Below are positions 41,879 to 50,723 of a stretch of DNA of 63,927 bases, piece by piece. Source of the DNA: Anaerostipes sp. Its GTDB lineage: Bacteria > Bacillota > Clostridia > Lachnospirales > Lachnospiraceae. Where the stretch lies: the NCBI GenBank assembly GCA_028697725.1, contig JAQVEG010000011.1, positions 1 through 63,927 of the forward strand, written 5' to 3'. The position numbers and the translations under genes were made by a program. Under the pieces are notes generated by a model. It saw only the letters and a list, made by a program, of their open reading frames with translations, ran no database searches and was not told the DNA's origin. Numbering within the stretch: the first letter of the stretch is position 1; each line of letters opens with the position of its first letter.

Positions 41879-43005
41879 GAGATTTAAGTAAAATTAGAAA
41901 AGAGATTGATCGAATCGATCAAAGTCTTGTCCGATTGCTTGGAGAGAGAATGAATTGCTCCAGTGAAGTTGCAGAATATAAGCGCGGAACTCACAAGCCA
42001 ATTTATGATAAGAAAAGAGAAGATGAGAAACTGTTGACACTGACAGCAGATCAGAAAAATCCATTTATGGCAAGAGCAATTGAGGAAGTATTTCTTCAGA
42101 TTATGTCTATTAGCCGACGTTATCAATACAGCATTCTTTCCAATGAAGATGATTATATTGAAAAACACTTTAAGGAAGTGGATAAGCTTTTGGTTACCAA
42201 TGAGACAAGGGTTGCATATCAAGGAGTTCCAGGTGCATATCAAGAACAAGCCATGGTACAGTTTTTTGGCGAAGAAGTACAGAATTTTCATGTACAGACA
42301 TTTGAAGATGTAATCAAAGCTGTGGATGAGGGAAAAGCAGATTACGGTGTTCTTCCCATTGAGAATTCATCGGCTGGAACAGTCAGTGGAATTTATGATA
42401 TGCTATTAAATTCAGAAGTTTGTGTTGTTGGAGAGGAAATCGTTGAATGCAACCATGCACTAGTTGGAATTCCTGGAACACAGTTAGAACAAGTGGAAAA
42501 GGTATATTCTCATCCACAGGGACTCATGCAGTGTAATAACTTCTTAAGGGAGTGGAAATGGGAGCAGATTGATCAGCTCAATACAGCCATCGGTGCGAAA
42601 AAGGTTGCCACAGACAATGATAAAACAAAAGTGGCCATATCAAGTGAGCGTGCAGCCAAGTTATATGGGTTGGAGATTTTACGTCATAAAATCAATAACG
42701 AAGGAAATAATTGTACTCGATTTGTAATTATGTCAAAAGAAAAACAGTACAAAAAAGATGCAGAGAAGATTAGCATTAGTTTTTCACTGCCACATGAAAC
42801 TGGTACATTATATAACATTCTTGCACATTTTATGTTTAATGATATTAGTATGTGTAATATTGAATCTAGACCACTTCCTAATAGACAGTGGGAATATGGA
42901 TTCTACATCGATGTCATTGGAAATCTAAATGAACCATCGGTGAAAAATGCATTGATTGGAATACGTGAGGAAGTAAACGATTTTAAAATATTAGGAAATT
43001 TTTAA
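41875..43005 (+). CDS. pheA: Bifunctional chorismate mutase / prephenate dehydratase
   Basis: 376 residues. The N-terminal ~85 residues are an AroQ-type chorismate mutase (KIRKEIDRIDQSLVRLLGER, then IYDKKREDEKL). The dehydratase domain runs from about residue 110 to 290: VAYQGVPGAYQEQA, GVLPIENSSAG and NCTRFVIMSKE, whose Thr-Arg-Phe is catalytic. The final ~75 residues are a regulatory ACT domain with NIESRP, which binds phenylalanine for feedback control. It makes phenylpyruvate from chorismate in two steps. It overlaps folBK by 4 bases (ATGA), so it is translated with the folate genes, with which it shares the chorismate pool. Confidence 0.95.
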   Translation: MRDLSKIRKEIDRIDQSLVRLLGERMNCSSEVAEYKRGTHKPIYDKKREDEKLLTLTADQKNPFMARAIEEVFLQIMSISRRYQYSILSNEDDYIEKHFKEVDKLLVTNETRVAYQGVPGAYQEQAMVQFFGEEVQNFHVQTFEDVIKAVDEGKADYGVLPIENSSAGTVSGIYDMLLNSEVCVVGEEIVECNHALVGIPGTQLEQVEKVYSHPQGLMQCNNFLREWKWEQIDQLNTAIGAKKVATDNDKTKVAISSERAAKLYGLEILRHKINNEGNNCTRFVIMSKEKQYKKDAEKISISFSLPHETGTLYNILAHFMFNDISMCNIESRPLPNRQWEYGFYIDVIGNLNEPSVKNALIGIREEVNDFKILGNF

Positions 43006-43038
43006 AAGAAAAACAAAGATTGGACAGGTAAGATTTTT

Positions 43039-45513
43039 ATGAAGGAAAAGATGAATCAAGGAATACAAAAGATAGGGAAATATGCCAAGTATGTGGCAAT
43101 CCTACTTATCGTTGCATTTATGATGTTTATAGTGCAAAGCAAGAATCAGTTTTCTGAATATGTTCCATTTCACATTCCTGTGAAATTAGAACAAAGAGGA
43201 AAAGTAAAACTTGGGGATGGAGATGTGATAACTCAGAAGTTTACCGCATCTGCAGATACCATAGAAGAAGTGCAGATTTTTGTGGATTGTAATCAAGAAG
43301 TAACCAGACCGGGATCTATGGAACTTACGATTACAGACCAAAAAGGAAAGGAAATCTTTCATTTAACACCAACGTTAGATAAGGTTGATGGAAATGAGAT
43401 TGATTCAGCACCTTTAGGAAAAAAGGTGCAAAAAGAACACCACTGGTATAATGTTATGGTAAATCAGAAGGTGAAAAAAGGGGAAACATATACCTACACC
43501 ATAAAAGGTATTGGAATTAGCGACAAAAATCCTCTTTATATTTATACAGCCAAAGATAAGGGAGATATTTTTGGACAATGTACGGTCAACGGAAAGAAGG
43601 TATCTAGTCGTTTATACATAAAATCATGGGCAACGAGAATTGATAAGATGGCAATTGGGCTTGCACTTGCCATTTGTATTGTATTGATTGGTTTGATTTT
43701 ATTGCCAATTTCAATCCCACCAAAGATGAATCGAATTGTGTCATGGATTTATTTTGCCATCGTTCCATGGATTGCATTTTATATGGTAGAAAAGACATTT
43801 TACAATCCAATTAGTCAGATGAACAAATGGGCATTTGGACTTAATGTTTTATGGTATTATGCGGTGTTTGGAATTCTGTTATTTATATTTAATCGTATTA
43901 ATACGGCAGTGATTGTGGGAAGTATTTTACTGTACATATGTGGAATCGCAGAGTATTTGACATTAATGTATCGTGGAACGCCAATTACACCATCTGATTT
44001 TTATTCACTGGGAACGGCCATGGATGTGGCAGATCATTATACTCTGGATCTTAATCGTGCAGCCATTATTGCTACAGTTGTAATGATTGGAATTTGTATT
44101 CTTGCATGGAAGCTTACAACCTTTAAAGTATCCAAGGGAAAGAAGCAAAGACTTATTGTTTTGGCAATTGCAGTTGTCATTTTAGGTGGTACAATATTTA
44201 CAACTTCAAGAACTCAATTTTTATTCAATCGAAAAGTTGGAGTCAACCTTTGGAATCAGAAAAAGGGATATAAAAGAAATGGATTTGTACTTAGCTTCTT
44301 TATGAACATTCAATATGTTATGGGTGCAAAGCCAGATGGATATAGTGAAGCAAAGGTAGAAAGTATTACAAAGAACAACAAAGTAACCACAGGAAAGAAA
44401 ACTTCATTAAAGCAAAAACCAAATGTAGTGGTAATTATGAATGAGACACTTGCAGATTTAAGTGTTGTAAATGACATTAAAACCAATAAAGAAGTATTCC
44501 CATATTTAAATAGTTTAAAAGAGAATACAATCAAAGGACATATGCTAATGTCAGTGTTTGGAGGAGGAACAAGTAATTCTGAGTATGAATTTTTGACAGG
44601 AAACTCAGTAGGTTCCCTTCCGTTAAGTGGAAATGCATATACCCAGTACATTAAAAGTGAGACACCAAGTTTAGCAAGTCAGTTAAAGGAACAGGGATAT
44701 GATACCGTTGCATTTCATCCATATAAAGCGTCAGGATGGAATCGAGAAAAGGTATATCCATTGTTAGGATTTGATGATTTTCTTACTATAGATGATATGA
44801 GTGCTTCCGCACAAAAGTATCGTGGATGGTACAGTGACAATGCAGATTATGACAAGATTATTGAAATATTTGAAAAGAAAAAGAAAAATCAACCGTTATT
44901 TTTCTTTAATGTAACAATACAAAATCATGGTGGATATGATGTAGCAGATAAGAATTTTAATGAGCAGATTAAAATTACCGATGAGAAAAAGACAGAGACA
45001 GCAGATCGATATGAGTCATTAATGTATGAATCTGATCAGGCATTTAAGAAAATTGTAAATTATTTTAGTAAACAGTCAGAACCTACCATCGTTGTTTTGT
45101 TTGGGGATCACCAACCAAAACTAGAGGATGAGTTTTATGAATTGTTGTATGGGAAAGCTTTGGATTCTTTATCTTTAAAAGAGCTTCAAAAGAAATATAC
45201 AGTGCCATTTGTTATTTGGGCTAATTATGATATTAATGAAAAGCAGGACGTTTACACTAGTGCAAATTATTTGTCGAGTATGATGCTTGAGCAGACCAAT
45301 TTAAAGCTGACACCTTATAATCAGTATTTGTTAGATCTTGCGAAAAAGCTGCCTGCAATTAATGCAAATGGATATGTTGATGCCAAGGGAGAAAATCATA
45401 CCCTAAGGGCAAAAACAAAATATTCTAAGCTGGTAAATGAATATCAAATTTTACAGTACAATAATCTATTTGATAATAAAAATAGAGATACAAGTTTATT
45501 TTCAACAAAATAG
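43039..45513 (+). CDS. LTA synthase-like protein with large extracellular N-domain
   Basis: 824 residues. One membrane helix (about 17-34) precedes a beta-rich domain of ~145 residues that is not part of classical LtaS, then several membrane helices (about 200-390), then the sulfatase-fold catalytic domain: VVIMNETLAD near residue 465, FGGGTSNSEYEFLTG near residue 507 with the probable Thr nucleophile, IQNHGGYD near residue 628 and LFGDHQPKLE near residue 684. It resembles the LTA-synthase/phosphoglycerol transferase family. The N-terminal jelly-roll-like domain may bind a glycan. It follows pheA by 33 bases, but with its own ribosome site. Confidence 0.87.
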   Translation: MKEKMNQGIQKIGKYAKYVAILLIVAFMMFIVQSKNQFSEYVPFHIPVKLEQRGKVKLGDGDVITQKFTASADTIEEVQIFVDCNQEVTRPGSMELTITDQKGKEIFHLTPTLDKVDGNEIDSAPLGKKVQKEHHWYNVMVNQKVKKGETYTYTIKGIGISDKNPLYIYTAKDKGDIFGQCTVNGKKVSSRLYIKSWATRIDKMAIGLALAICIVLIGLILLPISIPPKMNRIVSWIYFAIVPWIAFYMVEKTFYNPISQMNKWAFGLNVLWYYAVFGILLFIFNRINTAVIVGSILLYICGIAEYLTLMYRGTPITPSDFYSLGTAMDVADHYTLDLNRAAIIATVVMIGICILAWKLTTFKVSKGKKQRLIVLAIAVVILGGTIFTTSRTQFLFNRKVGVNLWNQKKGYKRNGFVLSFFMNIQYVMGAKPDGYSEAKVESITKNNKVTTGKKTSLKQKPNVVVIMNETLADLSVVNDIKTNKEVFPYLNSLKENTIKGHMLMSVFGGGTSNSEYEFLTGNSVGSLPLSGNAYTQYIKSETPSLASQLKEQGYDTVAFHPYKASGWNREKVYPLLGFDDFLTIDDMSASAQKYRGWYSDNADYDKIIEIFEKKKKNQPLFFFNVTIQNHGGYDVADKNFNEQIKITDEKKTETADRYESLMYESDQAFKKIVNYFSKQSEPTIVVLFGDHQPKLEDEFYELLYGKALDSLSLKELQKKYTVPFVIWANYDINEKQDVYTSANYLSSMMLEQTNLKLTPYNQYLLDLAKKLPAINANGYVDAKGENHTLRAKTKYSKLVNEYQILQYNNLFDNKNRDTSLFSTK

Positions 45514-45556
45514 CGAAATATAGATGAAAAGTCGGGGATTCATAAGAATGCCTGAC

Positions 45557-45583
45557 TTGACATTGATGCAAAAACAATATAAT
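45557..45583 (+). promoter_or_regulatory. Probable promoter for purA
   Basis: TTGACA (45557-45562) and TATAAT (45578-45583), both consensus but only 15 bases apart, which is short of optimal. It lies 67 bases upstream of the purA start. Confidence 0.5.
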
Positions 45584-45607
45584 ATAACAATGTTGTTTTA
45601 ACAAAAA

Positions 45608-45626
45608 GTGATACAATATATATCAC
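45608..45626 (+). promoter_or_regulatory. Inverted repeat upstream of purA
   Basis: GTGATA (45608-45613) and TATCAC (45621-45626) are perfect inverted arms with a 7-base A/T spacer. The site lies between the promoter and the start codon, where a repressor could act. No known box was matched. Confidence 0.35.
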
Positions 45627-45649
45627 GATTTATTTAGGAGGATACACAT

Positions 45650-46939
45650 ATGGTAAAAGCAATAGTAGGTGCTAACTGGGGAGACGAAGGAAAAGGTAAG
45701 ATTACAGATATGTTAGGAGAGACATCTGACATTATTGTACGTTTCCAGGGAGGTGCCAATGCAGGTCATACAATTATTAATGATTATGGTAAATTTGCGC
45801 TTCACACTTTACCATCTGGTGTTTTTTATAATCATACAACGAGTGTTATCGGAAATGGTGTTGCACTAAATATTCCGGTTTTATTTGAAGAGATTGAATC
45901 AATCGTTTCAAAAGGAGTGCCAAAACCAAAGATTTTAGTTTCTGACCGAGCACAGATTGTTATGCCATATCACATATTATTTGATCAATATGAGGAAGAA
46001 CGTTTAGGAAAAGCCTCTTTTGGATCAACAAAGTCTGGAATTGCACCATTTTATTCAGATAAATATGCCAAGATTGGAATTCAAGTTTGTGAGTTGTTTG
46101 ATGAAGAAGCATTAAAGGCGTCATTACAACGTGTTTGTGAACAAAAGAATGTTATTTTGGAACATTTATACCACAAACCACTTTTAAATCCAGATGAATT
46201 ATTTGACACATTGATGGAATATAGAGAGATGGTTGCACCTTATGTTTGTGATGTTCCATTGTTCTTATATGAAGCAATCAAAGAAGGCAAGAATATTTTA
46301 TTAGAAGGTCAGCTAGGATCATTGAAGGATCCAGACCATGGAATTTATCCAATGGTAACATCTTCATCAACTTTAGCTGCATATGGAGCTATTGGGGCTG
46401 GAATCCCACCATACGAGATTAAGAAGATTGTAACAGTTGTAAAGGCATATTCAAGTGCTGTTGGAGCTGGAGCTTTCGTAAGTGAGATTTTTGGAGATGA
46501 AGCAGATGAATTAAGAAGACGCGGTGGAGACGGTGGAGAATTTGGAGCTACAACAGGACGCCCAAGACGTATGGGATGGTTTGATGTAGTTGCATCTAAG
46601 TATGGATGTCGTGTTCAAGGAACAACAGATGTTGCATTTACAGTATTGGATGTTTTAGGATACTTAGATGAGATTCCTGTTTGTGTTGGATATGAGGTTG
46701 ATGGAGAGATTATAACTGATTTCCCTACAACTTCAAAACTTGAAAAGGCAAAACCAGTATTAGAAGTGTTGCCTGGATGGAAGAGTGATATTCGTGGAAT
46801 TACGGATTATGATAAACTTCCAGAAAACTGCAAAAAATATATTGAATTTGTTGAAGAAAAGATTGGTTATCCAATTACTTTAATCTCTAATGGACCTGGT
46901 CGCCACGAGATTATTAAGAGAAATTTCAAAGATAACTAG
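45650..46939 (+). CDS. purA: Adenylosuccinate synthetase
   Basis: 429 residues, usual length. GANWGDEGKGKITD at residues 7-20 is the GTP-binding and catalytic signature with the essential Asp and Lys. GGANAGHTI follows near residue 36, and LEGQLGSLKDPDHG near residue 220 is the second signature. GATTGRPRRMGWFD near residue 303 is the IMP-binding segment. It joins IMP and aspartate using GTP to give adenylosuccinate, the first step from IMP to AMP. It has its own promoter and a strong AGGAGG site. A hairpin follows. Confidence 0.96.
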   Translation: MVKAIVGANWGDEGKGKITDMLGETSDIIVRFQGGANAGHTIINDYGKFALHTLPSGVFYNHTTSVIGNGVALNIPVLFEEIESIVSKGVPKPKILVSDRAQIVMPYHILFDQYEEERLGKASFGSTKSGIAPFYSDKYAKIGIQVCELFDEEALKASLQRVCEQKNVILEHLYHKPLLNPDELFDTLMEYREMVAPYVCDVPLFLYEAIKEGKNILLEGQLGSLKDPDHGIYPMVTSSSTLAAYGAIGAGIPPYEIKKIVTVVKAYSSAVGAGAFVSEIFGDEADELRRRGGDGGEFGATTGRPRRMGWFDVVASKYGCRVQGTTDVAFTVLDVLGYLDEIPVCVGYEVDGEIITDFPTTSKLEKAKPVLEVLPGWKSDIRGITDYDKLPENCKKYIEFVEEKIGYPITLISNGPGRHEIIKRNFKDN

Positions 46940-46943
46940 ATTT

Positions 46944-46980
46944 ATTCCTCTCTGAGTTGCAGACTCAGGGAGGAATTTGA
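46944..46980 (+). terminator. Stem-loop after purA
   Basis: ATTCCTCTCTGAGT (46944-46957) pairs with ACTCAGGGAGGAAT (46963-46976), one G-T pair, with a 5-base loop. The T-run after it is short (TTGATT), so termination may be partial and could allow read-through to lepB. Confidence 0.65.
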
Positions 46981-47051
46981 TTATAGGGAAAGGGTGTGTT
47001 TTGGATACATTTGTCCTTTAAGAAGTTAGAATAACTAACAGGAGATAGCAT

Positions 47052-47585
47052 ATGAAAGAAAAGAAAACAAATTTTAAAAAGGAATTAATCAGCTGGATTT
47101 TATGTATTGCAGTTACCCTGGGGATTACATTTTTTATTACACAGTTTGTGATTGTCAATGCAAGTATTCCAAGTGGATCTATGGAAAGTACCATTATGAC
47201 TCACGATAAGTTGATTGCACTTCGTACCACATATTGGTTCAATGATCCAGAGCGGGGAGATATTATTATTTTCAAATATCCTGAGAACGAGAAGGAATGG
47301 TACATTAAACGTGTGATTGCCCTTCCAGGTGAAACTGTTCAAGTAAAAGATGGAAAGGTATATATTAACCACAGCAAAACTCCACTAAAAGAAAGTTATA
47401 TTAAAGAAGAACCTGTGGATGATTTTGGACCATATAAAGTGCCAGAGAATGGATATTTTGTAATGGGAGACAATCGAAATAACTCCAATGATGCCAGATA
47501 CTGGAACGTTCATTATGTGAAGAGAGACGAAGTAATTGGTAAGGCATATTTTAGATACTATCCATCTTTCAAGAAGCTTAAATAA
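47052..47585 (+). CDS. lepB: Signal peptidase I
   Basis: 177 residues. An N-terminal membrane helix (about 13-35) is followed by the catalytic Ser in SIPSGSMEST near residue 39, RGDIIIFKYP near residue 75, and the catalytic Lys in YIKRVIALPGE near residue 89. MGDNRNNSNDAR near residue 146 is the third conserved box. It removes signal peptides from secreted proteins at the outer face of the membrane. The Ser-Lys type distinguishes it from the Ser-His peptidase at 23040. AGGAGATA precedes ATG. The lipoprotein gene follows after 13 bases. Confidence 0.95.
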   Translation: MKEKKTNFKKELISWILCIAVTLGITFFITQFVIVNASIPSGSMESTIMTHDKLIALRTTYWFNDPERGDIIIFKYPENEKEWYIKRVIALPGETVQVKDGKVYINHSKTPLKESYIKEEPVDDFGPYKVPENGYFVMGDNRNNSNDARYWNVHYVKRDEVIGKAYFRYYPSFKKLK

Positions 47586-47598
47586 AGGAGATGAGCAT

Positions 47599-48708
47599 AT
47601 GAAGCGTTGTTTTAAAATCACATTGTTACTTGCTCTTTGTATTTTTTGTGTGGCAGGATGTGGGAAAAAAGAGAACACGACAGAAAGCACAAAACAGGCA
47701 AAAGTAGATGCACTTTCTAAGAAAAGCCAGATGAAGGAAGTTGTAAATGCGGTATTAAAAGATAAAAGTTCTGAAGATTTTCCTTCCATTGACTATATTT
47801 CGGAAGATATGACTATGTTTCATACCAATCGAGGATTTTTTGTGTTTGACCGTAGCAAGAAGACATTGACAACAGCCATAGACTTAAAGAAAACAGGAGT
47901 TTTTTCTTCAAATAGTAAAACGAATACGAAGATAGAAGTTGCAGATGATGGAAGTGTGGTTCGTTTATCTTTAACAGAAGGAAAAAAGATTTTAAAGGAT
48001 TACTACTTTGATGTAAAAAATAAAAAAGTAACTGGAGATAAGATTACAATTAAGAAGATTTACAAAGAAGATGCTGCAGCAGACGAAAGTTTAGCTTCTC
48101 TTGCTGTCAATTCCAACGCAATTTATAATGGAAAAAATCAAATTGCATTTTTAGGATATCCCACTGGAGTGTTTATGCAAGAGGGAGATATGACGAAGAA
48201 TTTAAGTCTTGTAATATATGATAAGAAAACAAAAAAGACCACAACTACGCCACTGTATACAGGATATGCATCTCTAGATCAGAAGAAAAAAGGAAGCCAG
48301 CTTACTTTTAAAGACGACAAGAAGTGGTATAAGCAGGCGTCAGATGGAAGTTTATATTTTGATTTAGATGAATTAAGCGGAACCAAAGGTGCCAAAGGAA
48401 CATTTGGAAGTATCATCATTGGAAATGTATTTCAGACGGCAAAGAAGACACTAACCATAACATTTGATGCTCCACAGAACTTGGATACTAGTTTAAAACC
48501 AGTTCTTGTTTTGAATTCAGTGGATGAGAAAACAGAGCCAGTACAAGTGGATTTAAAGAAGAATCAAGCGGTTTATACATTTAAGAATTTAGAGAAAGAT
48601 AGAAATTATTATATTGACTATTATCCAACGAAAGATTCTACAGATGACAAAATCATGGAGAAGATTGATCAAACAAACAAAAAATTAAAGGTTACAGTAA
48701 GCAATTAA
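47599..48708 (+). CDS. Lipoprotein of unknown function
   Basis: About 369 residues from ATG 47599, preceded by AAAGGAGATGAG. A GTG at 47536 is in frame but lies inside lepB. The signal peptide CFKITLLLALCIFC ends in the lipobox VAGC, so the mature protein begins with a lipidated Cys at residue 22. The remainder is soluble and rich in Lys, Asp and Ser, with alternating beta strands. I cannot place it in a named family. Near residue 200 NGKNQIAFLGYPTG, and the C-terminal LEKDRNYYIDYYP resembles a beta-sandwich end. It may bind a ligand on the outer surface. Confidence 0.7.
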   Translation: MKRCFKITLLLALCIFCVAGCGKKENTTESTKQAKVDALSKKSQMKEVVNAVLKDKSSEDFPSIDYISEDMTMFHTNRGFFVFDRSKKTLTTAIDLKKTGVFSSNSKTNTKIEVADDGSVVRLSLTEGKKILKDYYFDVKNKKVTGDKITIKKIYKEDAAADESLASLAVNSNAIYNGKNQIAFLGYPTGVFMQEGDMTKNLSLVIYDKKTKKTTTTPLYTGYASLDQKKKGSQLTFKDDKKWYKQASDGSLYFDLDELSGTKGAKGTFGSIIIGNVFQTAKKTLTITFDAPQNLDTSLKPVLVLNSVDEKTEPVQVDLKKNQAVYTFKNLEKDRNYYIDYYPTKDSTDDKIMEKIDQTNKKLKVTVSN

Positions 48709-48726
48709 CAAGAAAGAGAGGCAATT

Positions 48727-49104
48727 ATGAGAAAAACAATTAACACAAGCAAAGCACCAGCAGCCGTTGGACCATACTGTCATGCAGTGAGAGTAGATAA
48801 CTTAATCTTTACATCTGGGCAAATTGGACTTAATCCAGAGACCAATGAATTAGTGGATGGTGTGGAAGCACAGGCACAACAGGCAATTGACAATATTGCA
48901 GCTGTGTTATCAGAAGAAGGATTAACCCTAGATGATGTTGTAAAGACAACAGTATTTTTAGATGATGTCAATGACTTTGGAGCAATCAATGAGATTTACG
49001 CAAAGGCTTTTAAAGATAATAAGCCAGCAAGATCTTGTGTAGAAGCAGGAGCGCTTCCTAAAGGTGCATTATTTGAAATGGAAGTTATTGCAGCAGCAAA
49101 ATAA
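48727..49104 (+). CDS. ridA: RidA family enamine/imine deaminase
   Basis: 125 residues with YjgF/RidA family motifs: NTSKAPAAVGPYCHAV at the N-terminus, FTSGQIGLNPET near residue 27, and the active-site Arg in PARSCVEAGALPKGALFEME near residue 98. It forms a trimer whose active site lies between subunits. It hydrolyses reactive enamine/imine intermediates such as 2-aminoacrylate to keto acids and ammonia, protecting PLP enzymes. It is the last gene before a bidirectional terminator. Confidence 0.93.
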   Translation: MRKTINTSKAPAAVGPYCHAVRVDNLIFTSGQIGLNPETNELVDGVEAQAQQAIDNIAAVLSEEGLTLDDVVKTTVFLDDVNDFGAINEIYAKAFKDNKPARSCVEAGALPKGALFEMEVIAAAK

Positions 49105-49114
49105 TAAAAAACAA

Positions 49115-49152
49115 AAAAAAGATTATGCCTTAGGTTTGGCATAATCTTTTTT
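49115..49152. terminator. Bidirectional terminator between ridA and the NSS transporter
   Basis: An A-run plus GATTATGCC (49121-49129) pairs with GGCATAATC (49138-49146), 8-base loop, flanked by T-runs on both strands. The stop codon of the minus-strand transporter falls in the loop. Confidence 0.85.
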
Positions 49153-50611
49153 CTCTTTTCCTTGATGAAATGGTGGAGAAGATAAATCCTAGAATCAGGA
49201 ATGCAACACTCATCCAAAACAAGAATAACACAGAACCTTGATTTTTAAACAGATCATAGTATCCTTTAATGTAAATCACAACCACAATCAGTGGAAGGAT
49301 ATTTGTCATATAAAATCGAATCCATGTTGGAAATTTTAATCCTTTTCCTGCATTGGTCTCTTTGATAAAGTTATCCCATCCCCATCCATTTTTATGAGTA
49401 CAAAATAATAGGAAAATCACAGATCCAAGTGGAAGGACATTGCTTGAAACAAGAAAATCTTCTAAATCCATTAAATTGGTTCCAGTTCCAAGTGGTTCAA
49501 TAAAGCTTAAAAGGTTAAATCCAAGGATACATGGAATACTAAGGACTGTGACAGCAGCCATGTTGATTCCCACTGATTTCTTTCGGCTCCATCCTTTTAA
49601 ATCCACACCAAAGGATACAATGTTTTCAAAAACTCCAATAATCGTTGATAATGCAGCGAAGGAAAGAAATAGGAAGAATAAAAATCCCCAAATTTGTCCT
49701 CCAGGCATACGTGCAAATATGTTTGGCAGTGCAATAAAGATCAAAGATGGTCCAGCAGTTGGCTCAATATGATAAGCAAAACATGCAGGAATAACGATTA
49801 GTCCAGCCATAAGAGCAACGAAAGTGTCAAGGACTAATACTTGAAGAGATTCTCCTGCTAAGGAGCGGTCTTTTTCAAGATAACTTCCGAAAATAGCCAT
49901 TCCACCCATACCAATACTTAATGTAAAAAATGCCTGACTCATTGCTGCAAAGATTACATTTCCCCATCCCATGCTATGGATTTTTCCAAAATCGGGAACT
50001 AGATAAAAACGAATTCCTTCTTTTGCACCAGGGAGCATAATAGAATTTATTGCAAGAATTACGATTAAGACAAGAAGACACAACATCATAATCTTTGTCA
50101 CTCGCTCAACTCCTTTTTGGACTCCAATGCAGCAGACGCCAAAGGAAATGACGATGGCAAGGATTGTCCAGAAAAATAAAGTGCCAGGGGAAGAGAGCAT
50201 TTGAGTGAACCCTTCACTGATTTTTGCTGAAGATGCACCTACATAATCCCCTTTTGCTAATTGAAAGCAATAGTTTAACATCCAGCCTCCAACCATAGAA
50301 TAGAACATGACCAAAAGGTAATTTCCAGCCATTCCAAAGCTTTTTAACTTATGCCAGTTGGTTCCTTCTGGTTCAAGCTTAGCAAAAGCAGTTGCAATAC
50401 TTCGCTGGCTGTTTCTTCCTAGACTAAATTCACAAATTAAAATAGGAAGACCAATGATCAGTAGAAAAAATAAATATATTAATATAAATGCAGCTCCACC
50501 ATATTTTCCTGCCATATATGGGAACTTCCATACATTCCCCAGTCCAATGGCACATCCTGCAGAGACTAAAACAAATCCTAATCTAGAGCCAAAACGTTCT
50601 CTTGTTTCCAT
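49130..50611 (-). CDS. Sodium-dependent transporter, NSS family
   Basis: 493 residues with about 11-12 hydrophobic helices. The conserved first helix is visible near residues 8-35 (SRLGFVLVSAGCAIGLGN followed by VWKFPYMAGKYGG), which contains the broken-helix sodium and substrate sites of LeuT-type transporters. CEFSLGRNSQRS follows near residue 60, and a sodium-site segment appears in TLSIGMGGMAIFGSY near residue 232. It is likely to import an amino acid or amine with sodium. It is transcribed away from the LysR-type gene 50724, sharing a 112-base intergenic region. Confidence 0.9.
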   Translation of the reverse strand: METRERFGSRLGFVLVSAGCAIGLGNVWKFPYMAGKYGGAAFILIYLFFLLIIGLPILICEFSLGRNSQRSIATAFAKLEPEGTNWHKLKSFGMAGNYLLVMFYSMVGGWMLNYCFQLAKGDYVGASSAKISEGFTQMLSSPGTLFFWTILAIVISFGVCCIGVQKGVERVTKIMMLCLLVLIVILAINSIMLPGAKEGIRFYLVPDFGKIHSMGWGNVIFAAMSQAFFTLSIGMGGMAIFGSYLEKDRSLAGESLQVLVLDTFVALMAGLIVIPACFAYHIEPTAGPSLIFIALPNIFARMPGGQIWGFLFFLFLSFAALSTIIGVFENIVSFGVDLKGWSRKKSVGINMAAVTVLSIPCILGFNLLSFIEPLGTGTNLMDLEDFLVSSNVLPLGSVIFLLFCTHKNGWGWDNFIKETNAGKGLKFPTWIRFYMTNILPLIVVVIYIKGYYDLFKNQGSVLFLFWMSVAFLILGFIFSTISSRKREKRLCQT

Positions 50612-50698
50612 GATATTACTCCTTTTTCTTGACTTTTTACTATCTCAACTATACCATAGGAATATGAATTAGAAAAATTGATAAATTAGATAATATAC

Positions 50699-50713
50699 AT
50701 CAAAAATATTGAT
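50699..50713 (+). promoter_or_regulatory. Candidate LysR-type box (ATC-N9-GAT)
   Basis: ATCAAAAATATTGAT at 50699-50713 is a near-perfect palindrome with the T-N11-A spacing typical of LysR-type sites. It lies between the transporter and the regulator, just upstream of the latter's ribosome site, where autoregulation would be expected. Confidence 0.45.
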
Positions 50714-50723
50714 AGGAGAGTTT

